The translations under genes and the position numbers were made by a program. The notes under the pieces are model-generated. The model saw only the letters and a list, made by a program, of their open reading frames with translations. It was not told where the DNA came from and did no database searches. A DNA stretch of 64,000 nucleotides from WTGU01 sp965200925 (GTDB taxonomy: Bacteria > Pseudomonadota > Alphaproteobacteria > UBA828): positions 1,922,001-1,986,000 of the forward strand of contig OZ241738.1 of the NCBI GenBank assembly GCA_965200925.1, written 5' to 3'. This document shows, one piece after another, positions 55,867-64,000 of this stretch; position 1 is the first letter of the stretch, and every line of letters starts with the position of its first letter.

Positions 55867-56477
55867 CGCCGCGGGCCGCCGAGCACGCCCTTGGTCGAGG
55901 GGATCTCGCCGGCCATGCGCGGGTCGGGCTCGATCGCCTGGCGCAGGGCGCGGGCAAGGCCCTTGTAGCAGGCCTCGATCATGTGGTGGCTGTTCTCACC
56001 GTAGAGCAGTTCGACATGGAGCGTCAGCCCGGCCGTCTGCGCGAAGGCCTGGAACCACTCCTTGAAGTGCTCGGTGTCCATGCCGTCGATCCGCGGTTTC
56101 GCGAAGCGGACGCGCCAGACCAGATAGGGCCTGTCGCTCGCGTCCAGCGCGACGCGCGCACACGCCTCGTCCATCGGGATCGTGGCGCTTCCGTAGCGCC
56201 GGATGCCGCGCCGCTCGCCGAGCGCCTGGCTCACGGCTTCGCCGAGGGCGAGGCCGGTGTCCTCCACGGTGTGGTGCAGCGTCACTTCGAGATCGCCCTT
56301 CGCCGTGCACTCGATGTCGATCAGGCTGTGGCGCGCGAGTTGTTCGAGCATGTGGTCGAGGAAGCCGATTCCGGTCGCGATTCGCGCGCGCCCGCGGCCG
56401 TCGAGATCGACCGTGACGGCAACGCTCGTTTCCTTGGTCGCCCGCTCGACGCGGGCCGTGCGCGCGGCCTGTTTCAT
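55863..56477 (-). CDS. hisB: Imidazoleglycerol-phosphate dehydratase
   Basis: Dehydrates IGP to imidazole acetol phosphate. The 204-residue monofunctional product opens RTARVERATKETSVAVTVDLDG and has the metal-binding His clusters GFLDHMLEQLARHS, LHHTVEDTG and ENSHHMIEACYKGLARAL. It is the first gene of the his group here. No phosphatase domain is fused, as usual outside enterics. Confidence 0.97.
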   Translation of the reverse strand: MKQAARTARVERATKETSVAVTVDLDGRGRARIATGIGFLDHMLEQLARHSLIDIECTAKGDLEVTLHHTVEDTGLALGEAVSQALGERRGIRRYGSATIPMDEACARVALDASDRPYLVWRVRFAKPRIDGMDTEHFKEWFQAFAQTAGLTLHVELLYGENSHHMIEACYKGLARALRQAIEPDPRMAGEIPSTKGVLGGPRR

Positions 56478-56812
56478 GTCGCGATCGGATAGTTGGGGAG
56501 GGCGCCTCCTTGTAGCAGGGCCCGGCCCTTCCGGCCAGCGTCGAACGAACGCAGGCGGCGACGGTTCGAGTGACTTCCTCCGCCGCGTTTCGAGCGCTCG
56601 GTGCCGATCGCCTGGCTCGGGACCTCGACCCCGTCCATGCGCCCGGTCCCGTTTCGAGCCGGCCCGCGCGCTCGCCGGGTGCCGGCATCGCGCCGCAGCC
56701 GGGCCGGATCGGCCCGCATCCAGGCGAAGGGGCTGGCCACGAGGTCGAGCAGGGCGCCGACGCCGGCGTTTCCCGGCGCCGCGTCCCAAGCGTGTCCCTT
56801 GAACGGTCGACG
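56478..56812. other. 335-bp gap upstream of hisB without a confident gene
   Basis: Contains the presumed promoter region of hisB but no recognisable -35/-10 pair. A minus-strand frame around 56640-56780 reads AGVGALLDLVASPFAWMRAD with high third-position GC, but it lacks a start with a ribosome site and runs into low-complexity Arg-rich sequence, so it is not called. In many relatives hslV lies divergently here; it is absent. Confidence 0.4.
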
Positions 56813-57619
56813 TCAGGCGTCTATGCGGTCGAGCGCCCGGCCCTCGGGATCGAAACAGGCGGCGGAGAGGGTGCCGCCGAAGCCGGCGCCGCCGTCGACC
56901 GTCGCGACGTAGGCGTCCAGGCGGACGCCGCGCCGCGCGGGATCGAACCCCCGGACGATCTTCTTGAAGCCGCCATAGGGCGAGGTCGTCTGCGCGAGCG
57001 CCTCGCCGCCCCACCAGAAGGCGTCGTTCTGGGCGTCGAGAGGCCGCGTGGTATCGACATTGGCGTTGACGAAGAGAATCCCGCCATCCTCCGTGAAGGC
57101 GGCGCGCCGGAGGCTTCCGAGCAGCTCGCGATGCCCCGGATGCCGCTCCATGCCGGCGCGAATCTCATTCGTCCAGCGGGCGATTTCCCGCGCGCCGGCA
57201 CGGACCTTGCGGCCCGCGGCGTCGGCCCCCCAACCGTAAGCCTCCAGGGTCTGCCGGACGCCGCGGTCGAGAATCCAGTGAAAGACCGCCTCCGGTTCGA
57301 TCGCCAGATGGAGCTGGAGGAGCTTTTGCCACATCTCCTCCTGGCTGCCCCGGAGGTGGACGACGTCACAAACGCCCATATGGGGGACCGCCAGCAGGGA
57401 GGCGCGGAAGGCCACCGTCTCGTCGAGGGCGTCGGTGACTCCGGCCCCCCACCCCAGATAGTTGCCGAGATAGACGATTCGATCGCCGGGCCGGAACCGC
57501 TCCGTCAGCGCGGCGTGCAGGCGCCGGAGCTTCGCCGCCTCGCCGTGCACGGCCCCCACCGCCCAGATTCGCGAACCGCCGCGAATCGTCGCGAAACGTT
57601 CTTTGGCGGCCTGTCTCAC
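56813..57619 (-). CDS. Calcineurin-like phosphoesterase fold with degenerate metal sites
   Basis: A 268-residue protein with the fold order of PPP/calcineurin phosphatases but with every canonical metal motif altered. GDxHG is G22-A-V-H-G26 (Asp to Ala), GDxxDRG is GNYLGWG at 52-58 (Asp to Asn, Asp to Gly, Arg to Trp), and GNHE is GSQE at 91-94 (Asn to Ser, His to Gln). The scaffold is otherwise normal (LRRLHAALTERFRPGDRIVYLG). It has no stops or shifts and so is probably a non-catalytic derivative. GTG start at 57619, 22 nt after carD. Confidence 0.8.
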   Translation of the reverse strand: MRQAAKERFATIRGGSRIWAVGAVHGEAAKLRRLHAALTERFRPGDRIVYLGNYLGWGAGVTDALDETVAFRASLLAVPHMGVCDVVHLRGSQEEMWQKLLQLHLAIEPEAVFHWILDRGVRQTLEAYGWGADAAGRKVRAGAREIARWTNEIRAGMERHPGHRELLGSLRRAAFTEDGGILFVNANVDTTRPLDAQNDAFWWGGEALAQTTSPYGGFKKIVRGFDPARRGVRLDAYVATVDGGAGFGGTLSAACFDPEGRALDRIDA

Positions 57620-57641
57620 CTCGGGTCGCCGTCGCCGGGGC

Positions 57642-58436
57642 CTACGCCGCGCGCAGGACGTCTTCGAGCTTGCTCGCGGCCTGCTCCGTGTCGGTTTTCT
57701 CCACGGCGGCGAATTCGCGCGCCAGACGGTCGAGCGCCGCCTCGTACATCTGGCGCTCGCTGTAGGACGGATCGGGCTGGCCGGCATTGCGATGCAGGTC
57801 GCGAAGAACCTCCGCGATCGCCACCGGATCGCCGGAGTTCAGCTTGGCCTCGTATTCCTGGGCGCGTCGGCTCCACATGACGCGGCGCAAGCGTGCCCGC
57901 CCACGCAAGGTCGAGAGGACCGTGTCCATGGTTTCCCGGGAGCTCAACCGGCGCATACCCGCGGACTCGATCTTGGCGGTCGGCACCATGAGGGTCATCT
58001 TGTCCTTCTCGAACGCCACGACGAACATCTGGAGCGTCTGGTCGGCGACGGCCTGTTCGTCGATGGCGGTAATCCGGCCGACCCCGTGCGCGGGATAGAC
58101 CACGTGATCGCCGACGGCGAAGCCGCCCACCTTCCGCGTCTTCCTCTTCCGCTTCGGCTCGTTCTTCCGCTTCGGCGCGTCGGCGGCCTTCGCCGGGCGT
58201 TTCGCCTTCGCCGCCTTCCCGGCCCTGGTGGCGCGCACCGCCTTCGCAGAGGGCGCCTCGGGGCGGCGCTCCGCCCCGGCCCTCCCTCCGGAAGCCGGCC
58301 GCTGTTTGGTGCCCTCCGGCTTCGCGCCTGCCTTCCGCGGGCGCGCCGGGGCCTTGGCCCGCGCGCCCTTGGCGGCCTTCGCGGCGGGTTGCCGGGCACC
58401 CGCCGCCTCGGATTTCGCTTTCGTCCTGCCGCTCAC
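57642..58436 (-). CDS. CarD-family transcription regulator with histone-like basic tail
   Basis: The 264-residue product has two parts. Residues 1 to about 103 are a Lys/Ala/Arg/Pro-rich tail (KAAKGARAKAPARPRKAG and similar) resembling histone H1 C-termini. The CarD/CdnL domain follows (VGDHVVYPAHGVGRITAIDEQ, then VPTAKIESAGMRRLSSRE) with the helical C-terminal part ending KLEDVLRAA. CarD proteins bind RNA polymerase beta and stabilise open complexes at rRNA promoters. GTG at 58436 is preceded by AGGAA at a rather long distance. The tail is long even for alphaproteobacteria. Confidence 0.9.
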   Translation of the reverse strand: MSGRTKAKSEAAGARQPAAKAAKGARAKAPARPRKAGAKPEGTKQRPASGGRAGAERRPEAPSAKAVRATRAGKAAKAKRPAKAADAPKRKNEPKRKRKTRKVGGFAVGDHVVYPAHGVGRITAIDEQAVADQTLQMFVVAFEKDKMTLMVPTAKIESAGMRRLSSRETMDTVLSTLRGRARLRRVMWSRRAQEYEAKLNSGDPVAIAEVLRDLHRNAGQPDPSYSERQMYEAALDRLAREFAAVEKTDTEQAASKLEDVLRAA

Positions 58437-58491
58437 GGTATCCGGGGTTCCTGTTCGCCGCGGGCGCGACCGGGGGGCGGCACCGCCCGCC

Positions 58492-58836
58492 CTACGATCC
58501 CTCTCCGGGTTTGTCGGAGAAATAACTGTCGAACTTTCCCTTCTCGTCCTTGAAATCGTCGGCGTCGGCCGGGACGTCGCCCTTGCGCGTGATGTTGGGC
58601 CATACCTCGGCGTATTTCCGGTTGACGTCGAGCCAACGCTCCGCGTCGTCGTCGCCCCCGGTATCCGGGATGATCGCCTCGACCGGGCATTCGGGCTCGC
58701 AGACGCCACAATCGATGCACTCGTCCGGGTGGATCACCAGCATGTTCGCGCCTTCGTAGAAGCAATCCACCGGACAGACCTCGATGCAGTCCTGGTACTT
58801 GCATCGAATGCAGGCCTCGGTCACCAGATACGTCAT
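58492..58836 (-). CDS. fdxA: Seven-iron ferredoxin FdxA
   Basis: A 114-residue ferredoxin with two cluster motifs, CIRCKYQDCIEVCPVDCF and CIDCGVCEPECPVEAI. The first lacks the fourth-position pattern of a plain 2[4Fe-4S] protein and fits a 3Fe-4S + 4Fe-4S type. The C-terminal extension (YAEVWPNITRKGDVPADADD) is standard for FdxA. An ACGGAG ribosome site precedes the ATG. It sits in the usual alphaproteobacterial order S4-TerB-fdxA-carD. Confidence 0.95.
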   Translation of the reverse strand: MTYLVTEACIRCKYQDCIEVCPVDCFYEGANMLVIHPDECIDCGVCEPECPVEAIIPDTGGDDDAERWLDVNRKYAEVWPNITRKGDVPADADDFKDEKGKFDSYFSDKPGEGS

Positions 58837-58878
58837 CGACTCCGTGCTCCGCTCGTGCGCCCGACCCCGGGCGCCCCG

Positions 58879-59346
58879 TCAGGCCGGCGCGGGCGCTGCC
58901 GCCCGCGCGAGGACGCGCTTGCGCGCATCGCCGCGTTCCCGGTCGCTGATGTGCAGCAATCCGCCGACACGGCGGATCAGGTTCGCCTCGTAGGCGTGCA
59001 ACCGGCCGTCGGCATAAACTACCTCCCACATCATCTCCATCACCGCCAGCCTGTCCGCGTGGTCGTAGCGTTCGTTGACGGTGCGCGTGAAGCGATGCAG
59101 ATCGGTCGCCTCGTGGTGGGCCGCCTCGGCCTCGCCGATCAAGGTCTCGGCCTCCGCGTCGTTCAGCCCGAACCGCGCGCCGAGCGCGGCGCGGACGGCG
59201 GTGCGCTCGTCTCCGTCGAAATGGCCGTCCATGCACGCGGCCTCCACCAACAGCGCCGCCGCAGCGAGCCGCAGCGCGTCCGGACCGGGCGCAGCGGCGT
59301 CGTTCTCGACACGCGCACTCAGGAGAGTCTTGATGCGATCGATCAC
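58879..59346 (-). CDS. TerB-family tellurite resistance-like protein
   Basis: A 155-residue helical protein of the TerB family: acidic paired motifs EAACMDGHFDGDERTAV and EVVYADGRLHAYEANLIRRV, characteristic of the domain's metal-binding halves, with GTG start behind CGGAG. Function is unknown; TerB proteins occur beside stress genes. Here it is housekeeping-positioned between an S4 gene and fdxA, so tellurite resistance itself is not implied. Confidence 0.85.
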   Translation of the reverse strand: MIDRIKTLLSARVENDAAAPGPDALRLAAAALLVEAACMDGHFDGDERTAVRAALGARFGLNDAEAETLIGEAEAAHHEATDLHRFTRTVNERYDHADRLAVMEMMWEVVYADGRLHAYEANLIRRVGGLLHISDRERGDARKRVLARAAAPAPA

Positions 59347-59414
59347 GGCCGCTCCGTATCATATCGGCAACCGCGGACTCAAGAGGCTCGCGCACCTAGC
59401 GCGCCGTAGCGGCG

Positions 59415-59699
59415 TCAATCGCCTTCGATCTCCTCGTAGAGGCACCGGGCGTCGCGGGCCGGGCCGCGCCTGGGCGCCACCGCGCGAACACGAACGACCC
59501 GCACCTTCACGCCCTGGACGAAGGTGAGGACGTCGCCCGGGCCGACGGGCCGATGCGCCTTGGTCACGCGCCGCCCGTTGACGCGGACGCGCCCGGCTTC
59601 GCAGACCCTCCGAGCCAATCCCCTGGTCCTGAAGAAGCGCGCGTGCCAGAGCCACGCATCGAGCCGGCTCTCCGGTGAAACGGCCCCTGCCGGTCTCAC
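59415..59699 (-). CDS. S4-domain RNA-binding protein (HslR/Hsp15-like)
   Basis: A 94-residue protein with one S4 domain: SRLDAWLWHARFFRTRGLARRVCEAGRVRVNG then KAHRPVGPGDVLTF. This resembles Hsp15, which recycles free 50S subunits carrying nascent chains. The C-terminus is basic and variable. GTG at 59699 overlaps the helicase stop (GTGA), linking an RNA helicase to an RNA-binding protein in one message. Confidence 0.87.
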   Translation of the reverse strand: MRPAGAVSPESRLDAWLWHARFFRTRGLARRVCEAGRVRVNGRRVTKAHRPVGPGDVLTFVQGVKVRVVRVRAVAPRRGPARDARCLYEEIEGD

Positions 59700-62227
59700 G
59701 ACGGGCGCGCGGCGGTGCCCAACGCACGCAACGTGGCGAAGGGCGAATCCGGATCGGCCCCGTGCCTTCGGCGCCCTGGCCCGGCGGCCCGGTCGGCGGG
59801 TGCCGCGCGCCTCGCGTAACGCGCGCGGCCGTCGTCGCCCCGTCCCACCGACTCGTAGCCGAGGGCGGCGAGGACGTCGGGGAATTCGGCGCGCTTGCAC
59901 GCGGCCAGCTTGAGCATTCCGGGATCGACCGGAAACGGCCCGCGCCGCGCGGCCCTGCGGAGGCGCAAGGCGAGACGCTCCGCGATATCCGCGCGGACCG
60001 CCCGCGGGCCCAGCACCGAAAGGCCCAACGCCGCGTAGCAGCCTTCGGGAACCGCACGGTCCCGCGCGATCGAAGCCGCCGCGCCGGCGGTGGGCGGCGG
60101 CCCCTCGGCGTCGTTCCACACCCCCCAGAGCAGCCCGGCGGCCCGCGCCGGCGCCGGCTTCAGCATGGCGGGGAGAAACAGGTTGAGCATGCCGAGCCGC
60201 ACGCCAGCGGCCGCGAGGCCCGTGCGCCCGGCCTCGTCGAGTGCCGCGAGCTGGGGCGCGAGCGCCCGGCGCGGCAGGCAACCGAGCGCCTCCGTCAGGG
60301 CGAAGGCGATGCCGCGGGCGGCGCCCCGGAGCGGCGCCTCGCCGAGCGCGATCAGCGGCCCCGCGTCGCGCCGCAAGCGCCGCTCCAGCCAAGCCAGGAG
60401 GCGGCGGCGCACCCGTTCGCGCAGCGCGGCGCTCAGACCGTCCTCGCGGGGCAGCACGACCTGCGGCCGCAAGGGGGTCTCGCCGCGGCCAAGCCGGGCG
60501 ACCGCCGCGCCGCGCCAGCCGATCTCGCCCCAGCGGGGCGCGGCGTCCGCCCGGAGCGCGAGGCCGAGGGAAAAGGCGTCGTCGGCATCCGCTGTCAGCG
60601 CCGCGACCCGACGCGCCAGCGCGCGCTCCACCGCGCGCCGGGCGGCGGCGGCGAGCGCGCGGCTCCTCTCGGCCTCGGGATCGAGACGGAAGCGGAAGCC
60701 TTCGAAGGCGCCCGCCCGGACTCCCTCGACGGTGACCTCGCCGCTCTCGCCGACGACGGCATAGAGCGGCTCCCCATCGCGGGCGCGGCGCGGCAGGGCG
60801 CGCGTCCGCCGATCGACGAACCGCTGCGTCAGCCGCGCATGCAGAGCGTCGGAGAGGGCGTCCTCCAGAGATCGGGTCCGCCCTTCCCAGGCGTCCGCGC
60901 CGTCCACCCACCCCGGCCGGTTGACGACATAAGTCCACGTCCGCACATGGCTGATCCGAGCCGTCAGGGTGTCGATATCCCCCTCCGTCTGCGCCAGCCG
61001 TTCGATCGCGCGCGCCACCCACGCCTCCGGCAGGCGTCCGCCGTCCACCAGGGAAAGGTAGATCCGGCGCACCAGACGCGCGTGGTCTTCCGCCCGCGTC
61101 TTCCGGAAATCCGGGACTTGGCACGCCTCCCAGAGGAGCGCGACCCGGTCGCTTCCGGTCGCAGCGGCCGCGATCGCCGGGTCTCGGGCCAGCATCGACA
61201 GCGTTCGGTGGTCGCCGGCATCGACGACCCGCCGAAGCCCCGGTACCGGCGGCGGCTCGGCCAGCGATTCGAGGAGGGCCGCGAGGGAATCGAACCGGAG
61301 CGCCGTATTGCGCCAATAGATCCGCCGCACCGGCGGGAACCGGTGATTCTCGACGGCCGCGACGAGGGCCGGCGCGAAAGGCGCGGCGGTGCCGGTGGTG
61401 CCGAAGCCGCCGTCCGCGAGATGGCGCCCGGCGCGCCCGGCGATCTGCGCGATCTCGGCGGCGGTCAAGGCCCGCGCCGCGCGGCCGTCGAACTTCCGGT
61501 AGCCCGAGAACGCGACGTGTTCGAGGTCCAGGTTGAGCCCCATGCCGATGGCGTCGGTCGCCACCACGCTGTCCACCTCGCCCGCCTGGTAGAGCGCCAC
61601 CTGCGCGTTGCGCGTGCGCGGGCTGAGCGCACCCAGGACCACCGCGCATCCGCCCCGCAACCCCCGGACGCGCTCGGCCAGCGCGTACACGGAATCGGTG
61701 GAGAAGGCGATGACGGCGCTCCGGGGCGCGAGGCGCGCGAGCTTGTGGTGCCCCTCGTGCGCCAGGGTGGAAAGCCGCGGCCTGTCCGTGAACCGGGCCT
61801 CCGGCACCAGCGCCCGGAGCGCCGGACGCATCGTCGCGGCACCGAGGAACATCGTCTCCGCCGTGCCCCGCGCGCGCAGCAGGCGATCGGTGAACACGTG
61901 CCCGCGTTCGCGGTCGCCCGCGAGCTGGACCTCGTCCACGGCCAGGAATTCCACCGGCCTGTCGAGCGGCATCGATTCGACGGTGCAGACGAAGTAACGC
62001 GGGCGGGCCGGGACGCGCCGCTCCTCGCCCGTCACCAGCGCAACCGCGCCTGCCCCCTTCGCCGCGGCCACCCGATCGTAGACCTCGCGGGCGAGGAGGC
62101 GGAGGGGGAAGCCCATCGTACCGGTGCGGTGGGCCAGCATGCGCTCGACCGCGAAATGGGTCTTGCCCGTGTTGGTCGGGCCGAGCAGCGCGACGACCGG
62201 CGCGCCCTCGGCATCGTGCCGAACCAT
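59696..62227 (-). CDS. SUV3-type DExH RNA helicase
   Basis: A superfamily 2 helicase of 843 residues related to mitochondrial SUV3. Motifs seen: Walker A LLGPTNTGKTHFAVE, Walker B FLAVDEVQLAGD, SAT-like FLGAATMRPA, and motif VI QIAGRAGRHL. The C-terminal half is a long helical region ending in a basic tail (AGPGRRRHGAD). It is the usual partner of the downstream S4 protein. The ATG at 62227 is the start; upstream frames are shadows. It is divergent from htpG across 122 nt. Confidence 0.9.
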   Translation of the reverse strand: MVRHDAEGAPVVALLGPTNTGKTHFAVERMLAHRTGTMGFPLRLLAREVYDRVAAAKGAGAVALVTGEERRVPARPRYFVCTVESMPLDRPVEFLAVDEVQLAGDRERGHVFTDRLLRARGTAETMFLGAATMRPALRALVPEARFTDRPRLSTLAHEGHHKLARLAPRSAVIAFSTDSVYALAERVRGLRGGCAVVLGALSPRTRNAQVALYQAGEVDSVVATDAIGMGLNLDLEHVAFSGYRKFDGRAARALTAAEIAQIAGRAGRHLADGGFGTTGTAAPFAPALVAAVENHRFPPVRRIYWRNTALRFDSLAALLESLAEPPPVPGLRRVVDAGDHRTLSMLARDPAIAAAATGSDRVALLWEACQVPDFRKTRAEDHARLVRRIYLSLVDGGRLPEAWVARAIERLAQTEGDIDTLTARISHVRTWTYVVNRPGWVDGADAWEGRTRSLEDALSDALHARLTQRFVDRRTRALPRRARDGEPLYAVVGESGEVTVEGVRAGAFEGFRFRLDPEAERSRALAAAARRAVERALARRVAALTADADDAFSLGLALRADAAPRWGEIGWRGAAVARLGRGETPLRPQVVLPREDGLSAALRERVRRRLLAWLERRLRRDAGPLIALGEAPLRGAARGIAFALTEALGCLPRRALAPQLAALDEAGRTGLAAAGVRLGMLNLFLPAMLKPAPARAAGLLWGVWNDAEGPPPTAGAAASIARDRAVPEGCYAALGLSVLGPRAVRADIAERLALRLRRAARRGPFPVDPGMLKLAACKRAEFPDVLAALGYESVGRGDDGRARYARRAAPADRAAGPGRRRHGADPDSPFATLRALGTAARPS

Positions 62228-62286
62228 GGCGGCAGAATCGGCAGCCGGGCCCGGTTTGGCAACCCCGACCGGAAGCCGCGAACCGC

Positions 62287-62315
62287 CTTGAACCTTTCGC
62301 GTGTCGGCCACATAT
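62287..62315 (+). promoter_or_regulatory. RpoH (heat-shock)-type promoter of htpG
   Basis: CTTGAA (62287-62292) and CCACATAT (62308-62315) are 15 bp apart, close to the sigma32 pattern CTTGAA then CCCCATNT. It lies 35 nt before the htpG ATG, with GAGGGGAGGGG as ribosome site. htpG being a heat-shock gene supports the call. Confidence 0.6.
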
Positions 62316-62349
62316 AGCGCCCCGTACCGCCGGCGGAGGGGAGGGGTCC

Positions 62350-64000
62350 ATGACCAAGACGGAGGGCGAGAGCCACGCATTCCAGGCCGAGGTCGGCAAG
62401 CTGCTCGACCTGATGATCAATTCGCTCTACCGCGACAAGGAGATCTTCCTCAGGGAGCTGGTTTCCAACGCCGCGGACGCCTGCGACAAGCTGCGCTATT
62501 CGGCGATCGCCCGGCCCGAGCTCATGGGCGACGACACGTCGCTCTCGGTGACGATCAAACCCGAGAAGAGGAAGCGCCTCCTGGTGGTCGCCGACAACGG
62601 CATCGGCATGAGCCGTGACGAGCTGATCGAGAATCTGGGCACGATCGCGCGCTCCGGCACCGAGGCGTTCGTCAAGCGGATGGCGGAGGAAGGGGGCACC
62701 GGAGGACGGGAGAACGAAGCGGCCGGGCTCATCGGCCAGTTCGGAGTCGGCTTCTATTCGGCCTTCATGGTCGCCGAGCGGGTCGAGGTCGCGACGCGCA
62801 AGGCCGGCGAGGAGGAGGGCTGGTGCTGGCGCTCCGATGGCGCCGGATCGTTCTCCGTCGCGCCGGAGCCGGAGGCCGCACGGGGCACGCGGATCGCGCT
62901 CCACCTGCGCAAGGACGCCGGCGAGTTCCTGGAGCCCGCGCGCCTGCGGACGGTCGTCAAGGCCTATTCCGACCATGTCGGCCTGCCGATCTGGCTCGAG
63001 AACCAGGACGGCCAGAAGGAAATGATCAACGAGGGCTCGGCCCTGTGGAGCCGCCCCCGGAACGAGATCGACGAGGCGCAGTACCGCGAGTTCTACCACC
63101 ACATCGCGCATATGCCGGGCGACCCGTGGCACACCATCCACCTTCGCGCCGAGGGGCGGATCGAATACACGGCGCTGCTCTTCGTTCCGGATTCCCGTCC
63201 CTTCGACCTGTTCGATCCGGCGCGGCAGCACCGGGTCAGACTCTACGTCAAGCGGGTCTTCATCACCGACGAATGCGAGGGGTTGATGCCCTCCTGGCTC
63301 CGCTTCATGCGGGGCGTGGTGGACACCAGCGACCTCGCGCTCAACGTCAGCCGCGAGACCCTGCAACACGACCCCATCCTGGCGAAGATCCGCGCCGGCC
63401 TGATCAAGCGCGTCTTCTCGGAACTCGGCAAGCGCGCCAAGAAGTCTCCGGAGGAGTACGGCGCGTTCTGGGAGAATTTCGGCGCGGTGCTGAAGGAGGG
63501 GCTCTACGAGGATGCGGAGCAGAAGGACCGGCTGCTGCCGCTGGTGCGCTTCCAATCGGTGGGGGGCGGCGACCGCTGGCTCTCGCTCGACGAGTACGTC
63601 GCGGCCATGCCGGAGGGGCAGGAGGCGATCTACTACGTGAGCGGCGAGGATGCGCGCGCGCTCCGCCGCAGCCCGCAGATCGAGGGGTTCAGGGCGCGCG
63701 AGATCGACGTCCTGCTCATGGCCGATCCGGTCGATCAATTCTGGCTGCCGGCCGTCGGCGCCTACGCGGAAAAGCCGCTCCGCTCGGTCACCCAAGGGGC
63801 GGCCGACCTGGACCGCTTCGCCGCCGCCGGCACAGGGAAGGACGGCGAGGCGTCGGAAAAGGACAAGGCGGCGCCGGGCGAGATGGACAAGCTGATCGCC
63901 CTGGTGAAGCTCACCCTGGGCGACGCGGTGAAGGACGTGCGCGCCTCCGAACGCCTGACCGACAGCCCGGTCTGCCTGGTCGCCGACGAAGGCGATCTCG
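62350..64000 (+). CDS. htpG: Molecular chaperone HtpG, 3' truncated by window edge
   Basis: Hsp90 chaperone. The frame from ATG 62350 is open to the last base (550 codons), so the end is outside the window. The protein begins MTKTEGESHAFQAEVGKLLDLM and has the ATP-binding residues in ELVSNAADACDKLRY (Asn) and VVADNGIGMSRDEL (Asp and GxxM), then IGQFGVGFYSAFMVA. The middle domain (LNVSRETLQHDPILAKI) is intact. It is divergent from the helicase gene and preceded by a heat-shock-type promoter. Confidence 0.96.
   Translation, partial: MTKTEGESHAFQAEVGKLLDLMINSLYRDKEIFLRELVSNAADACDKLRYSAIARPELMGDDTSLSVTIKPEKRKRLLVVADNGIGMSRDELIENLGTIARSGTEAFVKRMAEEGGTGGRENEAAGLIGQFGVGFYSAFMVAERVEVATRKAGEEEGWCWRSDGAGSFSVAPEPEAARGTRIALHLRKDAGEFLEPARLRTVVKAYSDHVGLPIWLENQDGQKEMINEGSALWSRPRNEIDEAQYREFYHHIAHMPGDPWHTIHLRAEGRIEYTALLFVPDSRPFDLFDPARQHRVRLYVKRVFITDECEGLMPSWLRFMRGVVDTSDLALNVSRETLQHDPILAKIRAGLIKRVFSELGKRAKKSPEEYGAFWENFGAVLKEGLYEDAEQKDRLLPLVRFQSVGGGDRWLSLDEYVAAMPEGQEAIYYVSGEDARALRRSPQIEGFRAREIDVLLMADPVDQFWLPAVGAYAEKPLRSVTQGAADLDRFAAAGTGKDGEASEKDKAAPGEMDKLIALVKLTLGDAVKDVRASERLTDSPVCLVADEGDL

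Noticed and set aside
56474..56740. Small minus-strand gene between hisB and the phosphoesterase-like gene
   Set aside because: A short plausible stretch (LLDLVASPFAWMRAD) has no ribosome site and degenerates into Arg-rich sequence overlapping the hisB start.

Overview
The window looks like a chromosomal segment of a high-GC alphaproteobacterium, probably near the Rhodospirillales. This is an inference from gene order (helicase / S4 protein / TerB / fdxA / carD; hisB-hisH-hisA-hisF-hisE-HIT; rph-rdgB-hemW; rsmI-yraN-gshB; NDUFA9-like / uppP / gltDB), from class I short-chain ilvC, and from heavy third-position GC with many GTG starts and ATGA/GTGA stop-start overlaps. No rRNA, tRNA or CRISPR array was seen. 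The window opens inside metH and closes inside htpG, so both genes are partial.

Layout. 1-4056: cobalamin methionine synthase (5' truncated) coupled to a short-chain dehydrogenase. 4086-5843: a lower-GC gene for a protein with two PD-(D/E)XK-like nuclease cores. 5879-11121 (minus): a branched-chain amino acid/amide ABC transporter operon with folK coupled to its end. 11307-14726: purEK, a class I glutamine amidotransferase and miaA. 14799-18197: ilvB-ilvN-ilvC. 18254-18768: an AT-rich orphan islet with its own promoter. 19014-28982: NDUFA9-like protein, uppP (minus), gltD-gltB, a C-terminal processing protease and rppH. 28894-32555: a ferritin-like diiron protein, decayed remnants of a ribose-type ABC transporter, and an amidohydrolase / N-formylglutamate amidohydrolase pair.

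32597-41977 (minus) is the most striking region, a compact defence locus transcribed hsdM, fic, hsdS, darT, darG, hsdR. A type I restriction-modification system thus encloses both a Fic AMPylase-like protein and a complete DarTG DNA ADP-ribosylation toxin-antitoxin pair. From fic to hsdR the genes overlap or lie within about 20 nt. The only sizeable gap, between hsdM and fic, holds four tandem 40-bp units, three of them clearly dyad-symmetric, that look like an operator array. The proteins belong to known families; the integrated arrangement and the repeat array are what deserve study.

42215-51851 (mostly plus) is housekeeping: rph, rdgB, hemW, an LpoA/LppC-like lipoprotein (minus), rsmI, yraN, a BON-domain lipoprotein, a SirB1-family protein, gshB and comM. 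51892-56477 (minus) is a his operon carrying an embedded GNAT acetyltransferase, a DUF2628 membrane protein and a HIT protein. 56813-62227 (minus) holds a calcineurin-like protein whose metal-binding motifs are all degenerate, a CarD regulator with a histone-like basic tail, FdxA, a TerB protein, an S4 protein and a SUV3-type helicase. htpG starts at 62350 behind a heat-shock-type promoter.
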